Origin: Penicillium oxalicum
Lineage: Eukaryota; Ascomycota; Eurotiomycetes; Eurotiales; Aspergillaceae
Assembly (NCBI RefSeq): GCF_001723175.1
Contig: NC_064650.1
Location: 4,588,001 to 4,652,000 of the forward strand
Reading direction: 5' to 3'
DNA: 64,000 nt
Shown here: positions 48,263-61,769 of the stretch, piece after piece
How the letters are laid out: the number at the start of each line of letters is the position of its first letter
How positions within the stretch are numbered: position 1 is the first letter of the stretch
Notes under the pieces: model-generated
Told to the model about the DNA's origin: nothing
Database searches by the model: none
The model's input: the letters and a program-made list of their open reading frames with translations, nothing else
Position numbers and translations under genes: made by a program

Positions 48263-50026
48263 ATGCTGCTGAATCTTGGCCTCACAGCGGATGCTGCAGC
48301 AGCGCATTCAAACGACGTTCCCATGCAGCCCGAACCCTCCCCCACGTCTTTTCTCTCCTCTCCGCCTACCTTTTCTCTCTCGTCACTGCCATTTCTCAGT
48401 GCGCTCTATCCCAAGTCTCCCAGCGGCTTTGCTTCGCCGATCAATCCTACGGCCGCCGATCCCATGAGCCAACTATCGTCCACATCAACGGCAATCGGTC
48501 CGTCCGTGACCATCGCGCCAGGGTCGTCTGCGCCAGCCAAGCCTACAGGAAGCCGCTCCACTCCATCCAAAAAACCGTTGCGACCGAAGACTGCCTATCA
48601 ATTCGCTCACCCTCCCTCTCATGCTCGCCACAAACGGCTGCGGTTACGGCCCAAACTTCTTTTGCAAGTGCAACAAGTATCGCAGACCCCTCGACCATTG
48701 CCTGTTATAGATGTCCTGCCCTCAACTATGTATGTCCCACGGCTGGCTCGGAAATTCCCTGCAATGTTTCGTGGAAAGCACGGTCTCTGCCCTTATGATG
48801 TGATTATCGTCATGAGTGAGTTGTATGCGGCAGCCAGAGCTGAGCTTCCCGAGCATCAAGCCAGCTCGGAAGACGAAGAAGATCAGCGAGAGGTCGTCGC
48901 CACTATCTGCCAGATGCTTCAAGAGGATGCGCGGTCAAAAGGGAAAGCTGAGATCTGTCTTAACTTTGGGCCAACATGGGAGGCCACTCCACTGGCCAGT
49001 GGTTCCTACGAGTTCGTTGCTCAAATTGACGAAGGTGTGCGGGTCATGCGGTGGGCCTTACGGGGTGGGAAAAATCGACGAGGAATGACGCCCTCGGGAA
49101 CCGTGGTGACCGAGGACACGAAGCGGTTCACATTCAGCGTGATTGACCCCCACACACGTCGGCACCCGGTCATTGCGTCGATGACAAGAGATCACCTGGA
49201 GGTAAACGAGGAGTTTCCTCGGGCGGTTGCACGATCTGCGACTGGAGCTATGACTCCATCTTCGGCGATGTCCGTAGTCAGCGATGGATCGGATCACGAG
49301 ATGCCCTCAGGCTCAACCGACGTGACCGTTCTTGACGATGAACTGCGCACTTTCATCATCGTAACTGGGATCTGGGTGGCTTTACGCGAAGGATGGTCTC
49401 ACACCTTTCAGTATGGAGACCAGGGCGCAGCAGCCACGGGAAAGAGTCCCATCTCGCCCTCGTCAACAAAATACAATCCGTCCGCCGCGGCCAACATGGA
49501 TGAGGAGCGTTTATCGGATCGTGACGAGCTCAAGCAGGCCAAGAATCCCATCGAGAACAAACGGTGTTTATCCATGTCTAGCATCAGGCGATCGAATTCG
49601 ATGGTCGGATCCCTTGGGGACGCTCTGAATGTCAATCTGTCGAAGCGATCCAATTCAACCGGTGCCGCTTTCATGGACCAGTCCAAAAGGAGAAGCGCCT
49701 CCGCGATGGGGGGACGATTCAAACGTCATAGCTTGCTCACAAAAACTGGTGAGAATGGCCGCAATGTCGTCGTCTCTCGTCCCGCGTCCCTCCGACAGAA
49801 TTCCGTAGAGCCCGAAACTCTGTTACAACCCCGCGGTCGATCCGACCACAAGCCCGACCTCGGCCCGTCAACTCCCTTCTCAGAGCCATCTCTGAGCGCT
49901 AACAGCGGCGCAGGGTATACTGCTGAGAGCGTGTCTGACGGGCCATCAAAAACAACGGACTCTGGGAAGACCAAGCGTCGCCACCGGCTGAGTACCTTAT
50001 TTACAATCTTCCACCGAAAACACTGA
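48263..50026 (+). CDS. Conserved fungal protein of unknown function
   Basis: Single-exon gene of 587 residues. I do not know a function. Residues 1-110 are Ser/Pro/Thr-rich and low in complexity. A conserved core follows (about 110-380): RPKTAYQFAHPP, a basic patch RHKRLRLRPKLLLQVQQ, then PVIDVLPSTMYVPRLARKF and a mixed alpha/beta stretch with FVAQIDEGVRVMRWAL; relatives of this core are, from memory, widespread in Pezizomycotina. After DDELRTFIIVTGIWVALREGW the C-terminal third is Ser/Arg-rich with many RRSNS/KRHS-like sites, suggesting phosphorylation by basophilic kinases. No membrane segment or signal peptide is visible. The ATG at 48263 has A at -3; the later ATG before QPEPSP is an alternative. 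Confidence 0.8.
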   Translation: MLLNLGLTADAAAAHSNDVPMQPEPSPTSFLSSPPTFSLSSLPFLSALYPKSPSGFASPINPTAADPMSQLSSTSTAIGPSVTIAPGSSAPAKPTGSRSTPSKKPLRPKTAYQFAHPPSHARHKRLRLRPKLLLQVQQVSQTPRPLPVIDVLPSTMYVPRLARKFPAMFRGKHGLCPYDVIIVMSELYAAARAELPEHQASSEDEEDQREVVATICQMLQEDARSKGKAEICLNFGPTWEATPLASGSYEFVAQIDEGVRVMRWALRGGKNRRGMTPSGTVVTEDTKRFTFSVIDPHTRRHPVIASMTRDHLEVNEEFPRAVARSATGAMTPSSAMSVVSDGSDHEMPSGSTDVTVLDDELRTFIIVTGIWVALREGWSHTFQYGDQGAAATGKSPISPSSTKYNPSAAANMDEERLSDRDELKQAKNPIENKRCLSMSSIRRSNSMVGSLGDALNVNLSKRSNSTGAAFMDQSKRRSASAMGGRFKRHSLLTKTGENGRNVVVSRPASLRQNSVEPETLLQPRGRSDHKPDLGPSTPFSEPSLSANSGAGYTAESVSDGPSKTTDSGKTKRRHRLSTLFTIFHRKH

Positions 50027-50862
50027 ATTATTCACGATTATACACGCCCTGCATTGTCCAGCGCTTTCCTGTATTATACGATCACGGGATTCCCAATCTT
50101 TTCTTTTTCACCCGAGCTGCATTTGGTTGAGGCGTTTGAGTTTTAACGTGAGCAAGAATTCCGGCTGGTACGGAACGCTTCTCACTGTGATCATGTACAT
50201 CCGTTTGCCTTGCACTACCTAGCCTCACTGTTGCGAGCGACTGGAGCCTGGAGGAAATGCTCATTAGTGCCAGTATTCGCTGGTTGACGGGCCAAATCGA
50301 ATGCAACACATCTTTTTTTGTTTGAATCACAAGGCTATATCGAGATCCTCCGTCTGATTCGCGGAGGCACCGTCGTATGGCTGTTGGCTGGACATCTTTC
50401 TTCTTGCCGGACTGGTGCGCGAGGCCTAATCTTGAAATTTGCATGTTTGTTATTGTACGAGTAACTATTCCCGTTCTGAGACCTGAACAGTCGATTATTG
50501 CCTAAAACCCTTAATAGAAATAAGTGATTTTGAAATTGCTTCGTGAGTTTCCACCTCTTTCCAATGAATAGAGCAAGTTGGCCTCGAAATGGCTTCATAT
50601 ATCAGTCAACCCTCAAGATGCCTCTGACGGCGGATTTGCAGGACAGATCATACAGTACTTTTGCGAAATGAGGGTGATTACAATTCGGTGTATCTGCGAA
50701 GGAACCAAAAAGAAAACATTGCGGACGTGACAAGGTCACATGTCCACAGCTCGTGTCACGTCTGTACTCTTAAATCCCATTCTCTTTGAATAAATGCTTT
50801 GCTCGTCATGAGCATCAAGCGTTTTGTACTCTTGTACCTCGAATTTGCCCGAAAATGTCAAT
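50027..50862. other. Convergent intergenic region
   Basis: 836 bp between convergent stop codons of the unknown protein and the aldo-keto reductase. Only short open frames without similarity are present; 3' UTRs are expected here. Confidence 0.45.
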
Positions 50863-52194
50863 TTACCGCTCCAAAGCAGCGATTGACTTGGGAATGTACG
50901 GCTCCTCCAGATATTTGATCTCCTCAGGAGATAACTGGACCTTGAGACTGGCAACGGCCTCATCGATACGCTCAGCACTGTGAAGACCAACGATGGGGCA
51001 CTCGTTCGGGTGACTCAGTGACCATGCCAAAGCAATCTGAGCCATAGTCACACCTTTCTTGCCGGCCAGCTCCTCGACTCGGTCCACGATGGCCTTGTCG
51101 GCCTCGGTTTCACGGCTGCGAACCAAGGCCTTCAGAGCCCCGTCGGAGTTCTCACGCACGGTGGAACGGGACCCCCAAGGACGGGCAAGCACACCGCGAG
51201 CGATAGGGGACCAAGGAATCAGCCCGACGCCAGTGTCAAGACAATACGGAATCATCTCCCGCTCTTCCTCACGGGCAATCAGGTTGTGGTAGTTCTGCAT
51301 GCTAATGAACTGGTGCCAGCCATGACGAGCGGCAATGTTCTGCAAGGTTTGGAACTCCCAAGCTGCCATCTAGATGTGCGTTCAACGAGATCATGTCAGC
51401 GATGCCAGCCCTGAGAGAGAAGAAAAAAAAGGTGGGCGAGGTGAAGTTGTAATCTTCCCAGAGACTTACAGAACTGGCACCAATGTATCGGACCTTGCCG
51501 CTCTCAACCACATCATTCAGGGCCTTCATGATCTCTTCGCGAGGGGTCTCACGGTCGAGACGGTGGATTTGCAGCACATCGATGTAGGTACCCAGACGCT
51601 TGACGCTAGCATCCACGGCATCGAAGATGTGCTTTCGAGAAAGACCCACGCGGTTGACAAACTCGCCTTCATTTCTCGCGGACGCCATGATGGGTGGGAA
51701 TTTACCCTGGTCGTCAACGCCGAAAAAGCATTTGGTCATGATCACCACACGGTCACGGGGGATCTCGAGCTTTTTCAATGCCTTGCCCACAACCTCCTCG
51801 GATCGACCGTGGGAGTAGATATCCGCCTTGCAAAGATATCAGTCAAGTCCCCAAGATGAATCCTTGTGGTGGAACTGGAATCCCTGCCCAGTTTCTGCAC
51901 GATCACTCACCGTATCCCAGGTGTTGATGCCCTGCTTGTATGCGTACTCGATCACTTTCAGGGACTCTTCCTCATCGAGAACCCAGTCTTGCCACTGTTT
52001 GCTACCGAAGCCCATGGTTCCCAAGACGATCTTGGAAATCTTCAATCCCGACTTTCCAAGTCTGGTACGCATTGTGCACGTCAGCCATGTTAGGTCAGGG
52101 TGAGCATGCGGTGTCATCTCCTGTCCTTCTTTCTGCGCTTTTCCTCGAGCTGGGGGGTGGCTTACCGTGTATATTCCATTTTCTGATCGGACAT
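50863..52194 (-). CDS. Aldo-keto reductase, versiconal-hemiacetal-acetate-reductase-like
   Basis: NADP(H)-dependent cytosolic oxidoreductase with an AKR barrel. Exons in order of transcription: 52194-52166, 52061-51911, 51826-51470 and 51369-50863, giving 347 residues; donors GTAAGC, GTGAGT and GTAAGT, all in frame. The first exon encodes only MSDQKMEYT plus two bases and restores the usual YTRLGKSGLKISKI start. The catalytic tetrad is visible: D59, Y64 (ADIYSHG), K92 (VVIMTK) and H148 (VLQIHRLD). C-terminal cofactor-binding residues lie in PIVGLHSAERIDEA. The closest named relatives are VHA-reductase-like AKRs of Aspergillus, but the substrate cannot be told from sequence. It is divergent from ham1, with 1.06 kb between. 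Confidence 0.92.
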
Positions 52195-53256
52195 TTTGAA
52201 ATGCTGTCTTGACAACGCAAGTCGATATTTTAAGAGAAGCTCTTCCTCACTGGTCAGTGGATTTCCATGACATCACAATAGACCAGGTGTCATACCTTGC
52301 TGACTTTAATGTCGGTAGCTGAAATGATTGAAAGAGCTATCGGCACTCGACGTTCGTCCCAGATGCACTCTTCGCAATTCGTCAGACACGGACACCTAAT
52401 GCAACGCAGAGGCTAATTGATGCATACACCAAGAGATCACAAGATGAGTCAAGCGGGATAGGTAGGCGGGGTATTTGCACGCAGTCTCTGCGGATGAGTG
52501 GGGAATGACCCATCCCGAGTCTGCCGGTCTGAGGACGATCTGCCGATAGCAACAAGCGTTCCAGGTGGCCTTGGCCGATGTATAACCGGTGAGGATTGGG
52601 CTACCCATTGCTGTGCATCGTGCGCCAGAATGCGAACAGCTGCGAACCAGTCCCCCTTTTATGTCTACCATGAGACCAATTGTAAATGCACGTTTACGAC
52701 CTTTGCTTTCGAGCGACTTATCCGTGTGCACCGCGTGTAGGAGGGGTTTGTCGATGAATTTTAACCCCGGGGTGATAACGTACTCAAGTAAGTACTGTAC
52801 AGCACTACTGTGTTTGACTCAAAGGCCGAGTCAAGCCGTCACCGCAATCGTTGAAAAGATGACTCGACTCGTTTTATTCTTTCATCCGAGTCTCCAATCT
52901 CATCTCCGCTCGCCGCTTCCAACTGTGTCAGCTATCCCGTGCTCCAGTCCCAACAGCGGTTTCCTTATCAAGCATAGCGCTTCCACGCTAAGGGGCCAAG
53001 CACAGCGCGCGAGCGCGATGCGGGTCTGCACTCTGACTCTACAACTGCAGATGCACACGCAGACACATTCACATTCACCTAATCAGCCCCCCCGTCTTTC
53101 TATGGAAATAGAGTAGGTCAAGTACCCAGGTCCTCGCAGGCATCCAAAGACAGACCAGTCTATATCCGTCCACCGTCGCCAGGAAGAAACCGCTGTACTT
53201 CCCACTTTCTACTTGCCTACTCATTGTTTCATTGTTCCAAAACAAGAAGAAAAACC
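52195..53256. promoter_or_regulatory. Divergent intergenic region between aldo-keto reductase and ham1
   Basis: 1.06 kb between two divergent start codons, so both promoters lie here. A self-complementary stretch AGTACTGTACAGCACTACT occurs near 52791. No further gene was recognised. Confidence 0.4.
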
Positions 53257-53436
53257 ATGAAGGCCTGCACATTTGTCACGGGCAACCCCAACAAGGTGAT
53301 CGAGGTAACCGCTATTCTGGGAGACACGATTCCAATTCGCACTCTCGCGCTGGATCTCCCCGAAATTCAAGGATCGCTAGAAGAAATTGCACGAGACAAA
53401 TGTCGACGGGCGACACAGATTGTACTACTACCCCCT

Positions 53437-53467
<31 letters not shown>

Positions 53468-54332
53468 GTCTTATACAGGCTGAGACATTTCTAATTCTTT
53501 CTGGCCCTGTTGAGCATTCACGTACGCTAACTGAGATGAACTGTTCATTTCTCTTTTTAAAAAACAGGTGGATGGACCCGTGATTGTCGAGGACTCTGCA
53601 TTAGAGTTTTATGCGATGAATAGTCTTCCGGGACCGTACATGTATGCCCATTATTTTTTTTGGGAGGGTGGGAGGAAAATAAGAATGAAAGAAGTCCCGA
53701 GACTCTCCATCTGGAGATTTACTAACTATACATTTTTCTGAAAATAAGCAAATACTTCCTCGAAGCGCTCGGAAACGATGGCTTGAACAAACTATTGGCT
53801 CCGTACGAGGATAAAAGTGCGGATGCTGTCTGCACTTTTGCGTATTCCTCGGGACCCGACCATGTGCCGATCGTTTTTCAGGGACGACTTCATGTAAGGC
53901 AAAGTTAAATCCGTGTTTGCCCTTGCCCGATATGAGAATGCGAGCTGACGGTGATCATTCTTCAAAGGGTACAATTGTGCCGGCAAGAGGGCCGCCCGTA
54001 TTCGGTGTGTACGGTATCGCTGTGTGCAATATTTGGATCAAAGGCTAATTGCTATGGCACGGCAAGGATGGGAGCCGATCTTCGAGCACCAAGGGGAGAC
54101 TTTGGCTGAGATGGCGCATCAAAAGAAGGTATGAAACCTCCCCCCTCCCCCTCTAGGTCACCTTGGCTATTGAAAGGGACTTGAACATGATTCTGTTGGA
54201 TAAAAAAAAGGAGATGCCTGGCTGACGTTGAAGAAGAACAACTTGTCCCATCGCTACCAGGCCCTGTGCAAGTTTCGAGAGTGGCTAGCCCACAGCACGA
54301 TCGACCAAGATCCTAGCACGCGCGGAGAATGA
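53257..54332 (+). CDS. ham1: Inosine triphosphate pyrophosphatase (Ham1)
   Basis: Hydrolyses ITP, dITP and XTP to the monophosphates, keeping deaminated purines out of nucleic acids. Six exons: 53257-53421, 53568-53641, 53749-53893, 53968-54004, 54067-54128 and 54237-54332, giving 192 residues (193 if the last exon starts at 54234). All junctions keep frame; several introns have clear CTGAC or ACTAAC branch sites. Family motifs in order: [10 protein letters not shown] at the N-terminus, [24 protein letters not shown] across intron 2, and [10 protein letters not shown] across intron 4, ending with SHRYQAL. Intron 1 (146 bp) carries a CCT microsatellite. Five introns in a gene this short is high for this window. 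It converges on the OYE gene, with 93 bp between stops. Confidence 0.94.
53438..53467 (+). repeat. CCT microsatellite and C-tract inside ham1 intron 1
   Basis: A run of CCT triplets ending in a C-tract within the first ham1 intron. Read through, it gives a false poly-Pro extension of exon 1. Confidence 0.85.
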
Positions 54333-54425
54333 CATTGCATTGATCATTGAAAAGATATAGAAAGAGTTGATAGTATCTAAAATGCTAAACCGCTGTCTGG
54401 GTCGGTATCTCAGCGTGAGTAGCGG

Positions 54426-55985
<1,560 letters not shown>

Positions 55986-57364
55986 TGCGATGGAAGAAGG
56001 ACAGGGATTCAAGCAGTCAGGGAAAATCGTGGTGAACAAAAGCAACCAAATAAGAAAAAGGTAGAGCCCGAACACGACCCAAGAGAAAGGAACAAGGCCA
56101 TAGTGTCCAAAACACTTTGAATTGAGTGGGGGGGGGGGTTGACCAGGGGAGGATGTCAATCACCGAGATTATTGATCAGGCAGGGACACACATTGCGACC
56201 ACCGTTCTGGATTTCATTGGAACTGCAGTGCCTGTTCGCTGGTCGGATCAACCTGGGAACAGGAACAATGCACCGTAGTCCGAATCCAGTAGTCCTAATG
56301 CAGGACTAAAAGGGGACTAATATAGTGCAATTCATAACATCCAATGCCCAGAAAGTCGGAATCAAATAGAATGGGATGCTGAATTGAGAGGGGCCCATTT
56401 TTGTGATCTACTTGGGGCGCAAATGATCGTCTCTCAGCGTCCGCACGTCACCTGGCAGGCGAACGGCGTCGGTCCATCGCGACGATCCGTCATTGCTAGT
56501 GCCTATTGTACCGGTGCACCGGTGCAGTGTGCAGCCTGTGGCTTTCTCGGTTAGCAGCTGTGGAGAACGAGCCATTGAAGACATGACTGGAACCGCGAAT
56601 GGACTCCCGTGAGAATCGTACACCAAGTTGACGCTTGACTGTCAGGAGAAGGTGGGACCTGTGAGGGTCATCTTTCCCGCGCTCTCCCTGTGTGGCTTAG
56701 AATTGAAGTGTCAAAAAAGAGAAAAGTGGAGATGGAAGGAGATTGACGACACGAGGGACGAGCCGGAGATGAGACGGGGATCTGCGACCGCACCTCAGCC
56801 GGGAGTCCCGTGACTCCGGAGACGAGACGTGCCATTCGGCGTCCGACATGAATCCGACCTCTGGGCAAACCTTAAACGAAGCTCTTCCAACTCTTCCGGT
56901 TGAATCCAAATCAATCGGGTAATTCTGCACGGGCTAACCCTTTCCGGGAATAAAGTAATCGAATCTGATGAACACCGTCCACTGCATGATCCGACTAGGC
57001 AGGTGTTCGGTGGAGGTTTCAAGCCAGACTAGTGAATTTTTTTTTCGATTCTTTTCTTTTTTTTCCTCCTTTAGCTTTGGAGGGGATAATGACCAAAAGT
57101 ACTGTTGAGATCACCTGTGTCGTCGATGCTGGGTTAAAGGTGGCAAGCATGCCACTGAACCACGGGTCGCCCCAGAGTCTTGCATACGAGAGTCTTCCGC
57201 CAAATCAGCAGTCACTCATCAGCTCTCTTATACTTGTGCAGCGCCGCCGCCCCATCAAACGGGTGACGACGTGACGAAAACTCGAGACGAAGGACTGCAA
57301 CTGCCATTGCAATTGTCTCTACGACGCGCGTTCTCGGCTATATGACACTACGGTCACGACAACA
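55986..57364. promoter_or_regulatory. Divergent intergenic region between OYE gene and rhodopsin-like gene
   Basis: 1.38 kb between two divergent starts, with a G-tract near 56128 and T-rich tracts near 57038-57070. No gene is recognised. Shared regulation of the two neighbours is possible but no operator was identified. Confidence 0.4.
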
Positions 57365-58829
57365 ATGGCAACAAGTCATCCTTACGATGTCTATCATACC
57401 ATCAATCTTGTGACGCAATGTCTCTGCATTCCAATTGTGTCCATCTTTGTCGCATTACGCTTCTACGTTCGGTTTCGATTTCGACTAAGCCTTGGCGTTG
57501 AAGACTGTAGGTCACTCCATTCACCAAGGCTGCTATCCTCTTCAGCCCCGGTAAATACTTTTCTCCGTGATATCCATCAGCTAACCTTCATTTCCGGCCA
57601 GATGCATGTGCCTTGGCCTGGGTAGGTTGTCTCAGTTCTTGAAGATTCAAAACAAAACAACAACAACAACAACATTTGCTGAGTCGCGTGCAACTAGGTC
57701 CTTTTTGTAGCGTACTGTGCCGTCGGGATCGTCCGTGAGTGTTACCACCCCCGATGCTCCAGCTCCAGTCTATATACATCATAACCGACACCATGTGCTA
57801 ACACCATCAATCTACAGTGGGAGAATATGGCGGTGGCTATCACTTTGGTGACTTGAGTCACTACAACCAGATTCAATTCAAGAAATTCAGCTACATCGCT
57901 ACCATCCTCTATTGCCCAATGGCACTGTCGGTCAAGATCGCCCTGTTGGCCATTCTCACGCGCATTTTTAGCCCCTATCGCGGCAAAGTCTGGTTCATCT
58001 ACATCCTGCTCGCCTGTCTCTGCACGTACTACACCATTGCCTTGGTCATCAAGATTCGCATGTGTCACCCGATACCATTATACTGGCTGGGCGATGAAGA
58101 GCAGCTCAAAGGTGCTTGCTTCGACCAACAAGCTGCCTTTTTGGCCGATTCGGTCATCAGTGCCGTGAGCGATCTGATCATTTTGGTCTTGCCGTTACCT
58201 CTGACATGGTCATTGCAAATGTCGCGGAATCGTAAACTTCGCGTGATCGGACTCCTCAGCGCGGGTGGTCTGGCGACGGCATTCAGCGTCTATCGCCTGG
58301 TCTTGGTGCTCAAAGACGGGAAGTCAAATGACATGAGCATCATGTTCATCTGTGTCATTATGTCTGGGTAAGTTCCCTTCCTTTTTTTTTTCTCTGTCTT
58401 TTTGGCCTCTTCGCATCATGCCGGCATTTGGTACCCGATGCCAGGGAGTGGACGCCCACAAAGCACCGAATAGAAATCATCAAGTCTGACACTCTGCCCA
58501 GAAATGCCGAAGCGGGAATAGGACTCATCTGCGCCTGTCTTCCCGTCTTGAATGTCCTCTATGCCCATTACCGAAGAGAAACTTCGTCGCAGCGATACTA
58601 CGACCAGGGCTCGGATATACAAATGCGTGCTCGCAAATCTGGAAACAACTCCCACCTAGCGAGCCACCGCACCAATGTACCCGACTTTGGGAGTCAAACC
58701 GATCAGAGCCACCTCATTTCCTTTGCGGGAGCACCGGAGGTGGCCAACTCAATCTACGAAGAAGACGGGATCAGGAAAACGGTCGCCATGTCACAGACCG
58801 TTGAGAACGCGGCCAGTGGAAGCCGATGA
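57365..58829 (+). CDS. Rhodopsin-like (Pth11-related) seven-helix membrane protein
   Basis: Fungal-specific plasma-membrane protein of the family annotated as rhodopsin-domain or Pth11-like; the ligand and role are unknown. Five exons: 57365-57506, 57602-57621, 57698-57734, 57818-58367 and 58502-58829, giving 358 residues. Exons 2 and 3 are only 20 and 37 nt but are needed to keep frame and to build the usual EDYACALAWV...GIVLGEYGGG stretch. Family marks are the loop GGGYHFGDLS, FSYIATILYCPMALSVKIALL, and the segment SDLIILVLPLPLTWSLQM. About seven hydrophobic spans are followed by a polar ~80-residue cytosolic tail rich in Ser and Gln. It converges on the Zn2Cys6 regulator, with 161 bp between stops. 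Confidence 0.88.
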
Positions 58830-58990
58830 AATTACTGGTCAAAAGAAGCTCATCCTGTTAGATCCGTCTTCAATTGGGAAGCCATGCCACGAAACCATGG
58901 CTTGCATTTCACAACAGCAGCCCTCAAGGGCTGCTTGGGTAGCCCCTTTCCGTAACTCGGCCCTCGCCCGACATATCAAATCAGATACGG

Positions 58991-61223
58991 TTACCTCATG
59001 GCAGTATTTTGATCAAACAGACCCGAATGGTGCCACAGTCCATCCAATCCAGCATCAAATCCAACGGACCAGGAGGCATCGATGAAGGGCCACTGGAAGA
59101 TGTCCGTTTCCAGGTCGGGATGACTCCCCGCATTTAACGGATCCTTTGGGAAGAAGGAATCGCTATGGTGACTCGGAGTTGGCACGGAATCCCTTGATGT
59201 GTGATGTGTATTTGGTGATTGCCTCGCAATGGCACTCATTGATCGTGTCGCATAATGTTCACGGCTCGGCCGGGAACGGATATCCCCATATTCGTCCAAG
59301 GTACCTGCCAGCGCAAACCGCCTTGGGCTGTGCATTCCGGCTTCTGGATGAGTCTGTGTGCTTCGCACAGTTTCATAGAATCGATTCGCATCTTGAACAG
59401 TCCGTTTCTGGAAAGGGCAAAGAAAATTGTGGATTGGTTAGAGACGGTGTTCTGACCACGGCGTTGGAAGGTCTCATCTTACCCAGCTTCGGCCAACCGG
59501 CCACATTTTGCTCAGTCGCTCAAGATACATCATGTTGTGATTCTTTTCAGCTGCCGCGCGATCGAGACCTCCCGGATAGTGCTGCGGAATGAGAGTCCCG
59601 TACATGTTGATATGGGCTGTCACAAAGATGCTGAACCCGGAATAAGGCGTCATCACGGACGCTTCGCAAGCTTCTAGCTCCGAGAGAATGCCGCCGATAT
59701 GCTGGGCCGCTTCGAACAGCTGTTCGATGGTTTCGGGCTGATACTGGTCATCGCCGACCATGTCCTGGAACACTGCAGAATGGGGCTTCAGATTCGATAA
59801 GAAGCGATCCCGGTGGAGAAAGACGATGCTTGGAGCGTTTAATAAGCATGGGCTTGGAGTTGAGTGGAGTGGAATAAAATAGAGATGCATACCTCATAAA
59901 ATAGAGCAGATTAATGTACGCAAACAGTTCTCCATAGCCCAAAGAGACATGGGCATGTGCACTTGTTTCGGGATACTTGACCGTTCTGTCCTGTAGTGAG
60001 CGCCATTCATCCAGCTCAGCCTTGAGCCCGTGCCAATCTTGTCGAAGAGGCGAATCGGGCGACTCATCGGAAGTAAAGGATGCCAGGGAACGCCGATGCT
60101 CGTTGGCGAAGCGCAGAATCCGGACAAAGATGTCGAATCCTCTAATCACGATCGTCAGCCCGTTTTCGATTGTCAGGTTATTTGCCAAAGGACATTTTTT
60201 GTTCATGTCGACAGGCATCAGGCGCCGTTCCGGCAATTGATTGAACGTGAAATCCCGATCACTAATGGGCAGTGGCACCGAGATCTGGGAAAAGGACAGC
60301 GCAAAGTGTTGTCTCGCTCCCGAGCTCAATTCGCAATCCTGCGCGAAGTTACACCAATAGGTGCGGACGAGCTGCTCATACTGAGTTTGCGAAGCATGAA
60401 ATTCGTGCGGACTGTGTTCCATGCTGTCGTCTGCCATTTTGAGCAGTGATTGTATCATGTACGTGGCCATACCTACCACCGAGTCAGCCTCTATGTTTCA
60501 GAATTCTGTGTTTTTTTGAGATGATTTGTGCTTACCGCTGTACATCCAGGCCTGATACGGTCTGCCGGTGCCCCATTCGTAGAAGGAGATCATGACCAAT
60601 GATTGAGCGAGATAGAGAGAGGGAGCTTCCATGACTCGCCGCGCCAGATGTGTCCGAGCATAGTTCGCATAAGTCTCTTCATCATCTACGTCCTCACTGG
60701 CGAGAAATCGAACGCAAAGTGAAAGCAGCGAGGCAATGAAGACGGGGTCGATCGAATCAAAGTTGGCCGACACATCGGCAATGAGCGAGGGATAGTGGAG
60801 GAAGTTTGCAATGGGGAATTTCTTCCTGTAGACTTCAATCGCGCTGATGACAAAAGATATGGACAAGCTTGATATTGGATCAATCTTGTCATCTTTGACA
60901 GTGCAGGATTTGGCTCTCTGGGATCTGGACTCCGCGACAGGCGTCGTTGGCGATTGCTCAATGACTTTGCGTTTACGCGAAGCGCCTTTTGAGCCCGTGC
61001 TACCTGATTCTCTGGATCGTCCATCACGAGGATCCGTGAGAACGCAGCTGTCTGTTTTGGTTCTTTGACACCTTTGACATGGAGGAGTTCCTCCATGCAT
61101 ACATTTCACTTTGGCTCGCCTAGGAAGGAATCAGACCCTCCATTTGTTTGATTAGGGAAAAGAAAGCATACTTGTTCATCGATAAACTTACCGGCAGGCA
61201 TCACATGATATAGAAAGCCTCAT
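58991..61223 (-). CDS. Zn2Cys6 transcription factor
   Basis: Nuclear DNA-binding regulator of the fungal Gal4 type. Exons in order of transcription: 61223-61192, 61119-60536, 60472-59893, 59828-59483 and 59407-58991, giving 652 residues, all in frame. The zinc cluster is split by intron 1: C7, C10, C17, C25, C28 and C36, spacing C-x2-C-x6-C-x7-C-x2-C-x7-C. The cluster starts almost at the N-terminus. A basic linker (SRKRK) follows. Residues about 95-420 form the fungal-specific middle homology region, with YEWGTGRPYQAWMYSGMATYMIQSL as its hallmark. The C-terminal part is His/Ser/Pro-rich, a possible activation region. It may control the neighbouring redox genes; no binding site was proven. 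Confidence 0.9.
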
Positions 61224-61769
61224 TTAGGTCTTACAATATGAGCTCAATCCCAAGTTCGCAGGGGACAGAGGCTTGACCTCCATGAAGTAGGGTTCTCTGT
61301 CGGATGGACTAAAGGTGCGCGGTCTTCAAGCCGCGGCTAACAAGAGCTGCCGCCAACTCACTCGGCGGGGACGCGGCGTAAGAGAAAGAATGGCATCCTG
61401 AGAGACGAGGTGTCCATGGGAGATTGATGGGTCATGTGATGGGCCGGTCGGCCGGATCTTGAAGGTTTGATCTGGACGGGAGGTTGGAACTCAAGTTGGG
61501 CCAATAGTGGATGCGACTACCAGCCTACAATTGTACCACGCCAGGTCAGGAACTGAGGTGGTTGTAGTACATGATCACCAAATCTCACTTGTGAAATACA
61601 CTTCTCTATTCTGATTCGCTCATTGTTCCCTTTCTTTTCATTTGTATTTGTTTGTTTATTTGTTTTTTCGCACATGTATAAAATGAAGGAATAGTAATTA
61701 TGTTTCATTAGTCGTCATGAAGAAATGTAGGACGTAATCTATCATGCAAAGCTCGCCTCGCTTCCCCTC
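61224..61769. other. Intergenic region: regulator promoter and PLP-enzyme 3' UTR
   Basis: 546 bp between the start of the Zn2Cys6 gene and the stop of the upstream PLP-enzyme gene, both on the minus strand. T-rich tracts near 61620-61670 suit a 3' UTR. Nothing else was recognised. Confidence 0.45.

Noticed and set aside
53422..53583. Poly-Pro extension of ham1 exon 1
   Set aside because: It is read-through of intron 1; splicing at 53421/53568 restores the conserved VEDSALEF motif.
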